A stretch of DNA of 64,000 nucleotides from JAIVJZ01 sp036386515 (lineage in GTDB: Bacteria > Acidobacteriota > Blastocatellia > Pyrinomonadales > Pyrinomonadaceae). Location of the stretch: contig DASVVO010000075.1 in the NCBI GenBank assembly GCA_036386515.1, positions 1 to 64,000 of the forward strand, written 5' to 3'. Shown here in pieces: positions 1-7,281 of the stretch. The notes under the pieces were generated by a model. That model was not told the DNA's origin, searched no databases, and worked only from the letters and a program-made list of their open reading frames with translations. Numbering within the stretch: the stretch's first letter is position 1; each line of letters starts with the position of its first letter. A program made the translations under genes and the position numbers.

Positions 1-190
1 ACACATGCACATGGTCAGGGCTAACTTCCATTTCGTCTATCGTGATGTCATACACCTCGGCGATCTCGGTGAACATCTGTTCGACTCTGGTTTGCAGCGC
101 ACCGACGAGGATGCGCTTGCGGTACTTCGGCGACCAGACCAAGTGGTATGCCGTGTCATAAGCGGCGTGCGCGGTTCTTCTAAAGACCAT
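1..190 (-). CDS. tnpA: IS200/IS605 family transposase TnpA, N-terminal part (cut by window edge)
   Basis: Single-strand transposase of the HUH Y1 class, which acts on DNA hairpins at the element ends. About 63 N-terminal residues are readable. They contain the family pattern of an AYDTAYHLVWSPKYR segment followed by the HUH motif in PDHVHV close to the window edge. The catalytic Tyr would lie beyond position 1. ATG at 190 is preferred; an in-frame GTG lies at 196, and a TAG closes the frame upstream. Hairpins at 217-280 lie just upstream, as expected for the element left end. No intactness call is possible because most of the gene is outside. Confidence 0.85.
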   Translation of the reverse strand, partial: MVFRRTAHAAYDTAYHLVWSPKYRKRILVGALQTRVEQMFTEIAEVYDITIDEMEVSPDHVHV

Positions 191-216
191 GCGCACATTC
201 TATCAATCTCAGTTAT

Positions 217-280
217 CTTGCGCGCGGGCATCGAACCCCCGCGCAAGATGGTTCATCCATCCCCGCCGCAAGCGGCGGGG
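217..280. repeat. two hairpins, probable left end of the IS200/IS605 element
   Basis: Stem 1 is CTTGCGCG (217-224) with CGCGCAAG (240-247). Stem 2 is CCCCGCCG (261-268), loop CAAG, CGGCGGGG (273-280). TnpA recognises imperfect hairpins at its ends. The position directly upstream of the tnpA start fits the left end, which would put the insertion boundary at about 281-310. The boundary itself is not proven. Confidence 0.5.
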
Positions 281-310
281 CATTAAGAACCTTTTTCGTA
301 AAGAATCGGC

Positions 311-359
311 AACTGACAAAGAACAACTGACTACGGACAACTGACTACGGACTACTGAC
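311..359 (+). repeat. array of seven 7-nt units (AACTGAC/TACGGAC family)
   Basis: Units read AACTGAC, AAAGAAC, AACTGAC, TACGGAC, AACTGAC, TACGGAC, TACTGAC without gaps, ending 8 nt before the yicC start. No inverted partner arm is seen, so this is a solo array. Unit sequences match those at 12369-12400 and inside the chelatase gene at 43840-43953. Confidence 0.8.
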
Positions 360-367
360 CAACACTT

Positions 368-1252
368 ATGAAATCAATGACCGGATTCGGGCGCGGGACG
401 GCGGCGGGCGAGAATTTCAACGTCTCCGTCGATCTCAAGACCGTCAACAATCGATTTCTCGACATCCACCTGCGCGCGGGCGCGGAGTTGTCGAGTCTGG
501 AAACGATCATCCGCCGCCGCATCGGTGAACAACTCTCGCGCGGGCGCGTGGACGCCACCATCGTGATCGACCGCACGGGCGAAGTCGCCTACGAGATGAA
601 CCGGCCGCTCATCGCGGGATTCATCGAGGCCATGCGCTCCGTGCAGCAGGAGTTCGCCTTGACGGGCGAACCCGACATCAACGTGCTCGCGCGTCTGCCC
701 GGCGCGTTGCAGCCCGTGCGCGACGGCAATTTGACGGACGCGATGAAGGAAGGCATCGAACGCGCCGTGGGCGAGGCGTTGACGGAGTTGAACCGGATGC
801 GCGGGAGCGAGGGCGAGGCGTTGGCCGCCGAGATGCATTCGCGGCTCGACGAGATCGAGCGGCAAGTGCCCGTCATCGAAGCCGTCGCCAACGATCTCAT
901 CGAATCCTACCGCTCGCGCTTGCAGCGGCGCATCAGCGAACTGCTGGCGCGCGACGGACTCGACATCGTCGAACTCGATCAAGGGCGGCTCGCGCAGGAG
1001 GTCGCCTATCTCGCCGACCGCAGCGACATCAGCGAAGAACTCGCGCGTTTGCGCAGCCACGTCAAACAGTTTCGCGAGATCATCGATAGCGAAGGCGACA
1101 CGGGCAAGCGGCTGGATTTTCTCCTCCAGGAACTCAACCGCGAGGCGAACACGGTGCTCTCGAAATCAACCGACATGGCGATCAAAGAGGCCGCGCTGGT
1201 GATCAAGGCGGAAGTGGAGAAATTACGCGAGCAGGTGCAAAACGTTGAGTGA
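368..1252 (+). CDS. yicC: YicC/YloC family endoribonuclease
   Basis: 294 residues, normal family length. It opens with the family signature MKSMTGFGRG and closes with the conserved C-terminal region (SDISEELARLRSH, GKRLDFLLQEL, NREANT). YicC of E. coli is a stress-linked endoribonuclease; the cellular role here is inferred from family. The stop overlaps the start region of gmk, and rpoZ follows. This gene order is conserved in many bacteria and supports a common transcript. A heptamer array sits in the leader. There is no clear Shine-Dalgarno, only weak purine content before the ATG. Confidence 0.93.
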   Translation: MKSMTGFGRGTAAGENFNVSVDLKTVNNRFLDIHLRAGAELSSLETIIRRRIGEQLSRGRVDATIVIDRTGEVAYEMNRPLIAGFIEAMRSVQQEFALTGEPDINVLARLPGALQPVRDGNLTDAMKEGIERAVGEALTELNRMRGSEGEALAAEMHSRLDEIERQVPVIEAVANDLIESYRSRLQRRISELLARDGLDIVELDQGRLAQEVAYLADRSDISEELARLRSHVKQFREIIDSEGDTGKRLDFLLQELNREANTVLSKSTDMAIKEAALVIKAEVEKLREQVQNVE

Positions 1253-1253
1253 G

Positions 1254-1907
1254 ATGCTGAACACGGAAACAGCGGAGTCGGCCGCGCCCGCGGAACCGGA
1301 GCGCGGCATTCTCTTCGTCATCAGTTCGCCTTCGGGCGGCGGCAAGGGCACGCTCGTGCGCCGCATCCAGACGCACGTGCCCCGCCTCGGCTATTCCGTC
1401 TCGTGGACGACGCGCGCCCCGCGACAGGGCGAGGTGAACGGGCGCGACTATCATTTCGTCAGCCTCGAAGAGTTCACGGCGGCGCGCGAGCGCGGCGAGT
1501 TTCTCGAATGGGCTTCGGTACACGGAAACTTTTACGCCACGTCGCTCACGGTGGTCGAGCGCGAGTTGAGCGTGGGGCGCGACATCATATTGGAGATTGA
1601 CGTGCAGGGCGCGGCCTCCGTCCGCCGCATCGGGATCGAGGCCGTGAGCGTGTTCATCCTGCCGCCGTCGTTCGGGATACTGCGCCGTCGTCTCACCGGG
1701 AGGCGGTCGGAAAACTCCGAATCGCTCGCGCTGCGTTTGCAAAATTCGCGCGGCGAGGTGGAACATTACCGGGTGTTCGACTACGTGGTGCTCAACGACG
1801 ATGTTGACCGCGCCGCGACGCAACTGGCCTCAATCGTGTATGCTGAGAGGGCGCGCCGTGTGCGACAGGAGCGACTCGCCGAGCGCGTGCTCGCCACGTT
1901 CCCCTAA
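1254..1907 (+). CDS. gmk: guanylate kinase
   Basis: Phosphorylates GMP/dGMP to GDP/dGDP with ATP in the cytoplasm. The P-loop SSPSGGGKGTLV is at about residues 25-36, followed by the GMP-binding segment (SWTTRAPRQGEVNGRDYHFV) and the lid region (RRSENSESLALRL). The protein is 217 residues from ATG 1254; an alternative TTG at 1245 adds three residues. The first 20 residues are a variable acidic extension before the kinase core. The start lies one base after the yicC stop codon, so translation is probably coupled. rpoZ follows after about 98 nt. Confidence 0.95.
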   Translation: MLNTETAESAAPAEPERGILFVISSPSGGGKGTLVRRIQTHVPRLGYSVSWTTRAPRQGEVNGRDYHFVSLEEFTAARERGEFLEWASVHGNFYATSLTVVERELSVGRDIILEIDVQGAASVRRIGIEAVSVFILPPSFGILRRRLTGRRSENSESLALRLQNSRGEVEHYRVFDYVVLNDDVDRAATQLASIVYAERARRVRQERLAERVLATFP

Positions 1908-2005
1908 ACGGGCGGACATTTGTCGCCACCCGGACGCTGTTTCGAGTGAACTTATTTTAAATTTTATCAGGAGCACCGGCTTGTCCGGCGAGGATCAAAA
2001 CCAAG

Positions 2006-2245
2006 ATGGCTAAAGCAACCCAGGCGACCAAAGAAGAAGTTACCGAAGTAGTCGAGGAGCGAGTGCATCCCTTTTTGGATTCCAAGTACCGCATGATCAT
2101 CGTTGCCGCGCAGCGCAGCAAGCAACTACAGCGCGGCGCGCGCCCGCGCATCGAGATGGACACGCAGCAACACAAGCACACCCGCGTCGCCCTCATGGAA
2201 ATCGAGCAGGGGAAAATCGACTTCACCATCAAAGACGCGGAGTGA
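2006..2245 (+). CDS. rpoZ: RNA polymerase omega subunit
   Basis: 79 residues. Omega helps assemble and stabilise RNA polymerase by binding beta-prime. The core with SKYRMIIVAAQRSKQL and the ARP triplet matches the omega family. The C-terminus is short. It sits in the yicC-gmk-rpoZ order found widely. The leader holds an AGGAT sequence about 9 nt before ATG, and an AT-rich stretch at 1950-1970 could host an internal promoter. It converges with the metallopeptidase-like gene, whose end is 10 nt away. Confidence 0.93.
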   Translation: MAKATQATKEEVTEVVEERVHPFLDSKYRMIIVAAQRSKQLQRGARPRIEMDTQQHKHTRVALMEIEQGKIDFTIKDAE

Positions 2246-2255
2246 CCCGGCAACC

Positions 2256-2729
2256 TCACTTTCCACCACCGGATTTCAACAGTAGAGACCACGGCTCGCT
2301 CGCGCACCATTCGAGATAAGCGGCCTCGACCGCCCACGCCTCCCGCTCGCGCGTGATCTGCTCGTAAGCCTCCTGCCGCGCCCTCGCATCGAACTTCCGG
2401 CCGCGCGCCAGAAACGTCAGGTACTCGCGCGCGTAGTGGAAGCCGAACGATAGCAGACCCGCCTTTTGAAATTGCCTGACGTGCGCGGCCTCGTGCGCCA
2501 GCAGCCAACCGGGCATCGTCAACTCCCCGCGCACATTCCTCCCGACCATTTTCCGCGAGACGAAAATGTGGCGACCGACCGTGATCGCCCCCACGCGCAA
2601 GATTCTCGTCAGCCCGCCAGACCACCATCCCGCGTGGACGGAAAGCACGGGCAGCCGCAGTTCCTCGTCCCGTTCATACGAACGAAAAAACCGTTCGAGC
2701 CGCGCCCGAGATTCCTCCGCCAGTCGCAT
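2256..2729 (-). CDS. putative zinc metallopeptidase-like protein (HEAAH motif)
   Basis: 157 residues. The HExxH motif is seen as LLAHEAAHVRQF at about residues 77-88, resembling DUF4157-type minimal metalloprotease domains (HELTHVxQ). A basic N-terminal part with a short hydrophobic strand region precedes it, and Trp/Glu-rich helices follow that could give the third zinc ligand (EREAWAVEAAYLEW). There is no signal peptide. It lies downstream of ETF-QO across a hairpin repeat, so it could be the last gene of that transcript. Substrate and role are unknown; activity is inferred only from the motif. Confidence 0.6.
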   Translation of the reverse strand: MRLAEESRARLERFFRSYERDEELRLPVLSVHAGWWSGGLTRILRVGAITVGRHIFVSRKMVGRNVRGELTMPGWLLAHEAAHVRQFQKAGLLSFGFHYAREYLTFLARGRKFDARARQEAYEQITREREAWAVEAAYLEWCASEPWSLLLKSGGGK

Positions 2730-2742
2730 AGCAGAAATGGGC

Positions 2743-2824
2743 GTGCGTCGTGAATCGCCAACCGTGTTGAGAGAAAATCCGCTTTCCGCTTTCCTCTATG
2801 CACGATTGACGATTCACGACGCAC
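2743..2824. repeat. long hairpin with heptamer-built arms between ETF-QO and the HEAAH gene
   Basis: Left arm 2743-2766 and right arm 2801-2824 are complementary over 24 nt with two mismatches that both allow G-U pairs. The right arm reads CAC, GATTGAC, GATTCAC, GACGCAC. The loop itself holds CCGCTTT twice. It starts 5 nt beyond the ETF-QO stop codon on the transcribed strand, so it may act as a transcript end or a stability element. Confidence 0.75.
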
Positions 2825-2829
2825 GGCTT

Positions 2830-4542
2830 TTACATATTCTTGTAGTCGGGGCCGCCGCCGCCTTCGGGCGTAACCCAGTTGATGATCTGGTAGGGATCCA
2901 TGATGTCGCAGGTCTTGCAGTGGACGCAGTTGGAGAAGTTGATCTGCAACCGGCGCTTGCCCGCCGTGGCGGGGTCTTCGACCATCTCGTAGACGGCCGC
3001 CGGGCAGAATCTCTGGCAGGGGTTGCCGTACTCTTCGGCGCAACGCTCGGCGCAGATGTTGGTGTCGAGCACGTGCAGGTGCGCGGGCTGATCCTCGTCG
3101 TGGCCGACCGCCGCGTGATACACGTCCGTGAGTTTGTTGAAGGTCAGTTTGCCGTCGAAGCGCAGGCCGTCGTAGCGTTGCTCGATCGCATCACCCTTGT
3201 AGCCGTAGGCGGAGAGTTTTTTCAGCGCAACGTGCCCCGGCTCAGACGAAGCGCGGTCGAACAAGCCCCACGAACGGCCGCCCGTCAGGAATTGCAGACC
3301 GGCGTTGGCGATGCCGAGCCAGCGGCCGCGGCGAAAGCCCGCGTGAAAATTTCTCACCTTGCGCAACTCCGGCATGATCCAGCTTTCCTTGACGAGCGTT
3401 TCATAACGCCCCAACTGCCGCGCCGAAAAATCTCCGGCCAGTAACGCCTCGAAGATCGTCTCGGCCGCCAGCATGCCGCTCTTGATGGCCGTGTGAATGC
3501 CCTTGAGGCGTTGCGAATTGAGGAAGCCCGCGCAATCGCCGACGAGCAGCACGCCGTCGGCGTAGAGTTGCGGCATGGCGTAGAAGCCGCCCGCCGCGAT
3601 GGTCTTCGCGCCGTAGCGCAGGAGCTTGCCGCCTTCGAGAATTTTGGCGATGGCCGGGTGTTGTTTGAAGCGTTGAAACTCGGCGTGCGGGTCGAGCAGA
3701 GGGTCTTCGTAGTCGAGGCCGGTGACGTAGCCGAGGTTGAGGATGCGGTTCTGCATGCCGTAAAGCCAGCCGCCGCCGTAGGTGTGCGCGTCGGACGGGT
3801 AGCCGAGCGTGTGCGTGACGCGCCCGGCCGGGTAACGGTCGTCGGGCAACTCCCATAGTTCCTTAACGCCGAGACTGTACACCTGCGGCTCGCGCCCGTC
3901 GTTCAGATTCAGACGCTGCGACAAGCTCTTGGTGAGCGAGCCGCGCGGCCCCTCGCCGAGCACCGTCACTTTCGCCAGCAGGTCAACGCCCGGTTCGTAA
4001 TTCGCCTTTTGCTTCCCTTCCCTGTTGATGCCCTTGTCGCCCGTGCGCACGCCGATCACAGCGTCGCGCTCGTCGTAGAGCATCTCCGCGCCCGGAAACT
4101 CCGGGAAGATGTTGACGCCCGCCTCCTCGCATTTTTCGCCGAGCCACGCGACGAGTTTGTTGAGAGAGACGATGTAGTAGCCGTGGTTCTTGAGCGGCGG
4201 CGGCGTGACGGGCGAGCGGATCGCGCGCGTCTTCGTGAGGTACAAAAACTCGTCCTCTTTGACCGGCGACTCGACCGGCGCGCCCTGCTCGATGAAATCC
4301 GGGATCAACTCGCCGAGCGCGCGCGGATCCATCACCGCGCCCGATAGAATGTGCGCTCCGACGGCCGCGCCCTTCTCGATGACGCCGATCTCAAGTTCGC
4401 CGAGCGGCTTGCCCTCGCGCTTACCCGCCGCGACGGCCTCGTTGTGCTCTTTCACCAGGCGCGCCAGGTGCAGCGCGCCGCTCAAGTTCGCCGGCCCCGC
4501 GCCGACGAACACCACGTCCATCTCCAAACTCTCTCGTTCCAT
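2830..4542 (-). CDS. electron transfer flavoprotein-ubiquinone oxidoreductase
   Basis: Membrane-associated flavo-iron-sulfur enzyme that moves electrons from ETF (beta-oxidation, amino-acid and choline dehydrogenases) to the quinone pool. It has 570 residues, normal length. An N-terminal FAD dinucleotide fold has VFVGAGPANLSGA at about residues 10-22, a central substrate/quinone domain follows, and the C-terminal 4Fe-4S domain shows four Cys in CAERC, CQRFCP and CVHCKTC. It is transcribed from a promoter with a palindrome at 4637-4656 that resembles FadR/TetR fatty-acid operators. ETF itself is not in the window. Confidence 0.95.
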   Translation of the reverse strand: MERESLEMDVVFVGAGPANLSGALHLARLVKEHNEAVAAGKREGKPLGELEIGVIEKGAAVGAHILSGAVMDPRALGELIPDFIEQGAPVESPVKEDEFLYLTKTRAIRSPVTPPPLKNHGYYIVSLNKLVAWLGEKCEEAGVNIFPEFPGAEMLYDERDAVIGVRTGDKGINREGKQKANYEPGVDLLAKVTVLGEGPRGSLTKSLSQRLNLNDGREPQVYSLGVKELWELPDDRYPAGRVTHTLGYPSDAHTYGGGWLYGMQNRILNLGYVTGLDYEDPLLDPHAEFQRFKQHPAIAKILEGGKLLRYGAKTIAAGGFYAMPQLYADGVLLVGDCAGFLNSQRLKGIHTAIKSGMLAAETIFEALLAGDFSARQLGRYETLVKESWIMPELRKVRNFHAGFRRGRWLGIANAGLQFLTGGRSWGLFDRASSEPGHVALKKLSAYGYKGDAIEQRYDGLRFDGKLTFNKLTDVYHAAVGHDEDQPAHLHVLDTNICAERCAEEYGNPCQRFCPAAVYEMVEDPATAGKRRLQINFSNCVHCKTCDIMDPYQIINWVTPEGGGGPDYKNM

Positions 4543-4636
4543 GCTTCGCTCCAGACGAACCGGCCAAACCCGGTAGTCTTAAAAAAGTCGCGCGGTCGGA
4601 GCCTGACGCCCCAACGCGGCGCGTTGATCAAAAACA

Positions 4637-4667
4637 AAATGAATGGTTATTCATTTCTCACAGTATA
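4637..4667 (-). promoter_or_regulatory. promoter -10 with overlapping FadR-like palindrome upstream of ETF-QO
   Basis: On the minus strand a -10 TATACT lies at 4662-4667, with a weak -35 TTCGAG 17 nt further upstream. Just downstream, at the expected start site, is the perfect palindrome AAATGAAT-GGTT-ATTCATTT (4637-4656). It resembles the Bacillus FadR box TGAATGA-N4-TCATTCA in most positions. Inference: a TetR-type fatty-acid regulator represses this gene. Confidence 0.5.
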
Positions 4668-4822
4668 ACAAAAGCCCGTCCGCCCTCGAAGCCGCCGCGC
4701 AAGCGAGACGGCGGAAGACCGCCAGCGCGTAAGTTTCCGGCCGCCCCGCTCCGGTCGCCTTGTGCATCCGACGCGGTTGGGCGGTAGAATGGGCGCAAAC
4801 AAAAAGAGAAAGGACAAGGGGA

Positions 4823-6913
4823 ATGTCGGAACACAAGCACACGAATCGTCTGCAAAACGAGACCAGCCCGTATCTCCTGCAACACGCGCACAACCCGGTG
4901 GACTGGTATCCGTGGGGCGAAGAGGCTTTGGCGAAAGCGCGCGCCGAGAACAAACCGATCCTGCTCAGCATCGGCTATTCGGCCTGTCACTGGTGTCACG
5001 TGATGGAGCGCGAATCTTTCGAGAACGAGCAGATCGCCGGGTTGATGAACGACAACTTCGTCAACATCAAAGTTGACCGCGAGGAGCGGCCAGACCTCGA
5101 CCAGATTTATATGAACGCCGTGCAGTTGATGCTCGGCCACGGCGGCTGGCCGCTCACGGTCTTTCTCACGCCCGACCTCGTTCCCTTCTACGGCGGCACA
5201 TACTTCCCGCCGGAAGATCGTTATAACCTCCCCGGCTTCCCGCGCGTCGTCGCGGGCGTGGCCGACGCCTACCGCTCACGACCCGACGAGATCGCGGAAA
5301 CCACGTCGAATTTCCTGAACGAACTGCGCCGCATGAACGTGGCGCACGAGTCGGACGAACCGCTGAACACTCAACTGCTCGACGCGGCTCGCAGCGCGCT
5401 CGCGCGCACCTACGATTCGCGGCACGGCGGTTTCGGCGGCGCGCCGAAGTTTCCCGCGTCAATGAACCTGGAATTTCTCCTCCGCACGCACCTGCGCACC
5501 GGCGACCGCGAAGCTCTCGACATGGTGACGCACACCTGTCGCAAGATGGCCGAAGGCGGTCTCTACGATCAACTCGGCGGCGGCTTCCATCGCTATTCGA
5601 CCGACGCCCACTGGCTCGTCCCGCACTTCGAGAAGATGCTCTACGACAACGCGCTCTTGTCCCGTCTCTACCTGCACGCCTATCAGGTGACGGGCGACGA
5701 GTTCTTCCGCCGCATCGCCGTCGAGACGTTCGATTACGTCGCCCGCGAGATGACCGACGAGGGCGGCGCGTTCTACTCGACGCAGGACGCCGACTCGGAG
5801 GGCGTCGAAGGAAAGTTTTTCGTCTGGACGATTCAAGAGATCGACGAACTGCTCGGCGCGGAGGACGGCGCGCTGGTCTCGGCCTATTACGGCGCGACGG
5901 CCGAAGGAAACTTCGAAGAGAAGAACATTCTGAACGTGCCGCGCCCGGCCGAAGCGGTGGCCGCCGAATTGAACGTGCCGGTCGAACGCCTGCTCGAAGT
6001 CGTCGCACGCACCCGGCCCCTGCTCTACGCGGCGCGGGAAAAAAGAATCAAGCCCGGCCGCGACGAGAAGGCCATCGCCGCCTGGAACGGGATGATGCTT
6101 ACGAGCTTTGCCGAAGCCGCCTCCGTCCTCGAACGCGCCGACTACCGGCGGATCGCGGAACGTAACGCCGAATTTATTCTCGACACGTTGCGCAGCGAGG
6201 GCGCGCTGCTCCACGTCTACAAAGACGGGCAGGCCAAGCATCACGGCTATCTCGACGATTATGCCTGCGTCGCCTCCGGCCTGCTCTCGCTCTACGAGGC
6301 GACCGGCACGACGCGCTGGCTCCGCGAATGTCTCGCTCTCACCGTGCAGATGTGCGAGGAATTTTGGGACGAGGCCGAGGGCGGATTTTTCTATACGAGC
6401 GCGAAGGGTGAGCGTCTGATCGTACGCAACAAGGACTTCATGGACAACGCCACGCCCGCCGGAAATTCCGTGGCCGCCGAACTGCTCCTGCGGCTCGCGC
6501 TGCTCACGGAAAATCAGGAGTACGGCCGCCGCGCCGTCACCGTCTTCCGCCTGCTGCGCGATCAGATGGCGCGCTACCCCTCCGCCTTCGGCTACCTGCT
6601 CGGCGCGCTCGATTTTTATCTCTCGACGCCGAAAGAGATCGTGATCATCGGCCGTGAAGGAGCGGACGACTCGCTCGCCCTGCTGCGCGAAGTCTGGAAA
6701 CGCTACCTGCCGAATAAAGTCGTCGCTCAATCGGCGGAGAACGACGAGGCGGCGACAAGCGTCGTTCCGCTCTTGCGCGACCGACCCGCGCTCGGCGGCC
6801 GGGCGACCGCCTATGTCTGTGAAAACTATAGCTGTCTCCAACCCGTCACCGCGCCCGCCGAACTCGCGGCGCAGTTGGACACGGCCAGAGCGAAGGGCGC
6901 ACCCTTCGCCTGA
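4823..6913 (+). CDS. DUF255 thioredoxin-domain protein (YyaL/SSP411 family)
   Basis: 696 residues, usual for the family. The N-terminal thioredoxin-like domain has CHWC at residues 55-58 within SACHWCHVME. A long alpha/alpha-barrel region resembling glycoside hydrolases follows (GGFHRYSTD, HFEKMLYDNA, TQDADSEG, AWNGMML). The family is widespread but its biochemical role is unsettled. ATG 4823 is chosen because the conserved start MSEHKHTNRLQNETSPYLLQ begins there and AAGGGGA precedes it. It is transcribed away from ETF-QO and followed by a hairpin at 6977-7040. Confidence 0.92.
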   Translation: MSEHKHTNRLQNETSPYLLQHAHNPVDWYPWGEEALAKARAENKPILLSIGYSACHWCHVMERESFENEQIAGLMNDNFVNIKVDREERPDLDQIYMNAVQLMLGHGGWPLTVFLTPDLVPFYGGTYFPPEDRYNLPGFPRVVAGVADAYRSRPDEIAETTSNFLNELRRMNVAHESDEPLNTQLLDAARSALARTYDSRHGGFGGAPKFPASMNLEFLLRTHLRTGDREALDMVTHTCRKMAEGGLYDQLGGGFHRYSTDAHWLVPHFEKMLYDNALLSRLYLHAYQVTGDEFFRRIAVETFDYVAREMTDEGGAFYSTQDADSEGVEGKFFVWTIQEIDELLGAEDGALVSAYYGATAEGNFEEKNILNVPRPAEAVAAELNVPVERLLEVVARTRPLLYAAREKRIKPGRDEKAIAAWNGMMLTSFAEAASVLERADYRRIAERNAEFILDTLRSEGALLHVYKDGQAKHHGYLDDYACVASGLLSLYEATGTTRWLRECLALTVQMCEEFWDEAEGGFFYTSAKGERLIVRNKDFMDNATPAGNSVAAELLLRLALLTENQEYGRRAVTVFRLLRDQMARYPSAFGYLLGALDFYLSTPKEIVIIGREGADDSLALLREVWKRYLPNKVVAQSAENDEAATSVVPLLRDRPALGGRATAYVCENYSCLQPVTAPAELAAQLDTARAKGAPFA

Positions 6914-7127
6914 CGCGTCGCGTTTTCGCAGTTCTTTCCCACGCCTCTTTTAAGAATTCCCGCTATTCCAAGACGGGGCGGGGGCGAGTCGGCAAGTTGT
7001 TTTTACCGTAAAGTTGACGGCTTGCCGACTCCCTCCCGCCGCTCCCTTTCCCTCCGCGCCCGCCGTTCATCGGTCGCCCGTCAATGTTGACTTTCACGTA
7101 ATAATCCCGGCTTTACGGTGAAAACGC
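6914..7127. other. intergenic stretch with a long hairpin and repeated TACCGTAAAG-like motifs
   Basis: A hairpin with perfect core GAGTCGGCAAG (6986-6996) / CTTGCCGACTC (7021-7031) extends imperfectly to 6977-7040 and may terminate the DUF255 transcript, although no T-run follows. Its loop carries TACCGTAAAGTTGAC. Related sequences recur inverted at 7085-7099 and 7111-7124, possibly extra regulator sites for the next gene. No coding signal seen. Confidence 0.45.
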
Positions 7128-7156
7128 TTGACTATGTGCCGAAAAACGACTATTTT
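7128..7156 (+). promoter_or_regulatory. sigma-70-type promoter of the HD-GYP/GGDEF gene
   Basis: TTGACT (7128-7133), 17-nt spacer, TATTTT (7151-7156). The expected start site at about 7163 falls inside the palindrome 7159-7181, leaving a leader of about 120 nt. Confidence 0.6.
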
Positions 7157-7158
7157 GA

Positions 7159-7181
7159 TTGTGCCAACAATGTTGGCACAA
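7159..7181. promoter_or_regulatory. perfect palindromic operator over the transcription start
   Basis: Arms TTGTGCCAACA (7159-7169) and TGTTGGCACAA (7171-7181) are perfect inverted repeats around a single A. The position on top of the predicted +1 suggests a repressor site controlling the c-di-GMP enzyme gene. The regulator is not identifiable from the window. Confidence 0.6.
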
Positions 7182-7281
7182 GATTTACTTCGCAAACCCT
7201 CCCGCTCCGTGCTCTGACACGAGCAGGCTCCCAAAACCCCAAAAAGTCTTTAAATTCGTCATCTTCGTGAACTCCATCACT

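Noticed and set aside
217..247. a T-arm-like sequence (GGGGGTTCGATGCCC on the minus strand) suggesting a tRNA
   Set aside because: There is no acceptor, D or anticodon arm around it; it is one of the hairpins at the IS end.
7171..7187. sigma-54 promoter from TTGGCACAAGATTTAC
   Set aside because: The -12 GC is missing at the required spacing; the TTGGCAC belongs to the palindrome.
7159..7281. a longer start for the HD-GYP/GGDEF protein
   Set aside because: The extra 41 residues would be encoded by the operator and an AT-rich leader. The predicted +1 lies after the first codon, and the extra residues lack family similarity.
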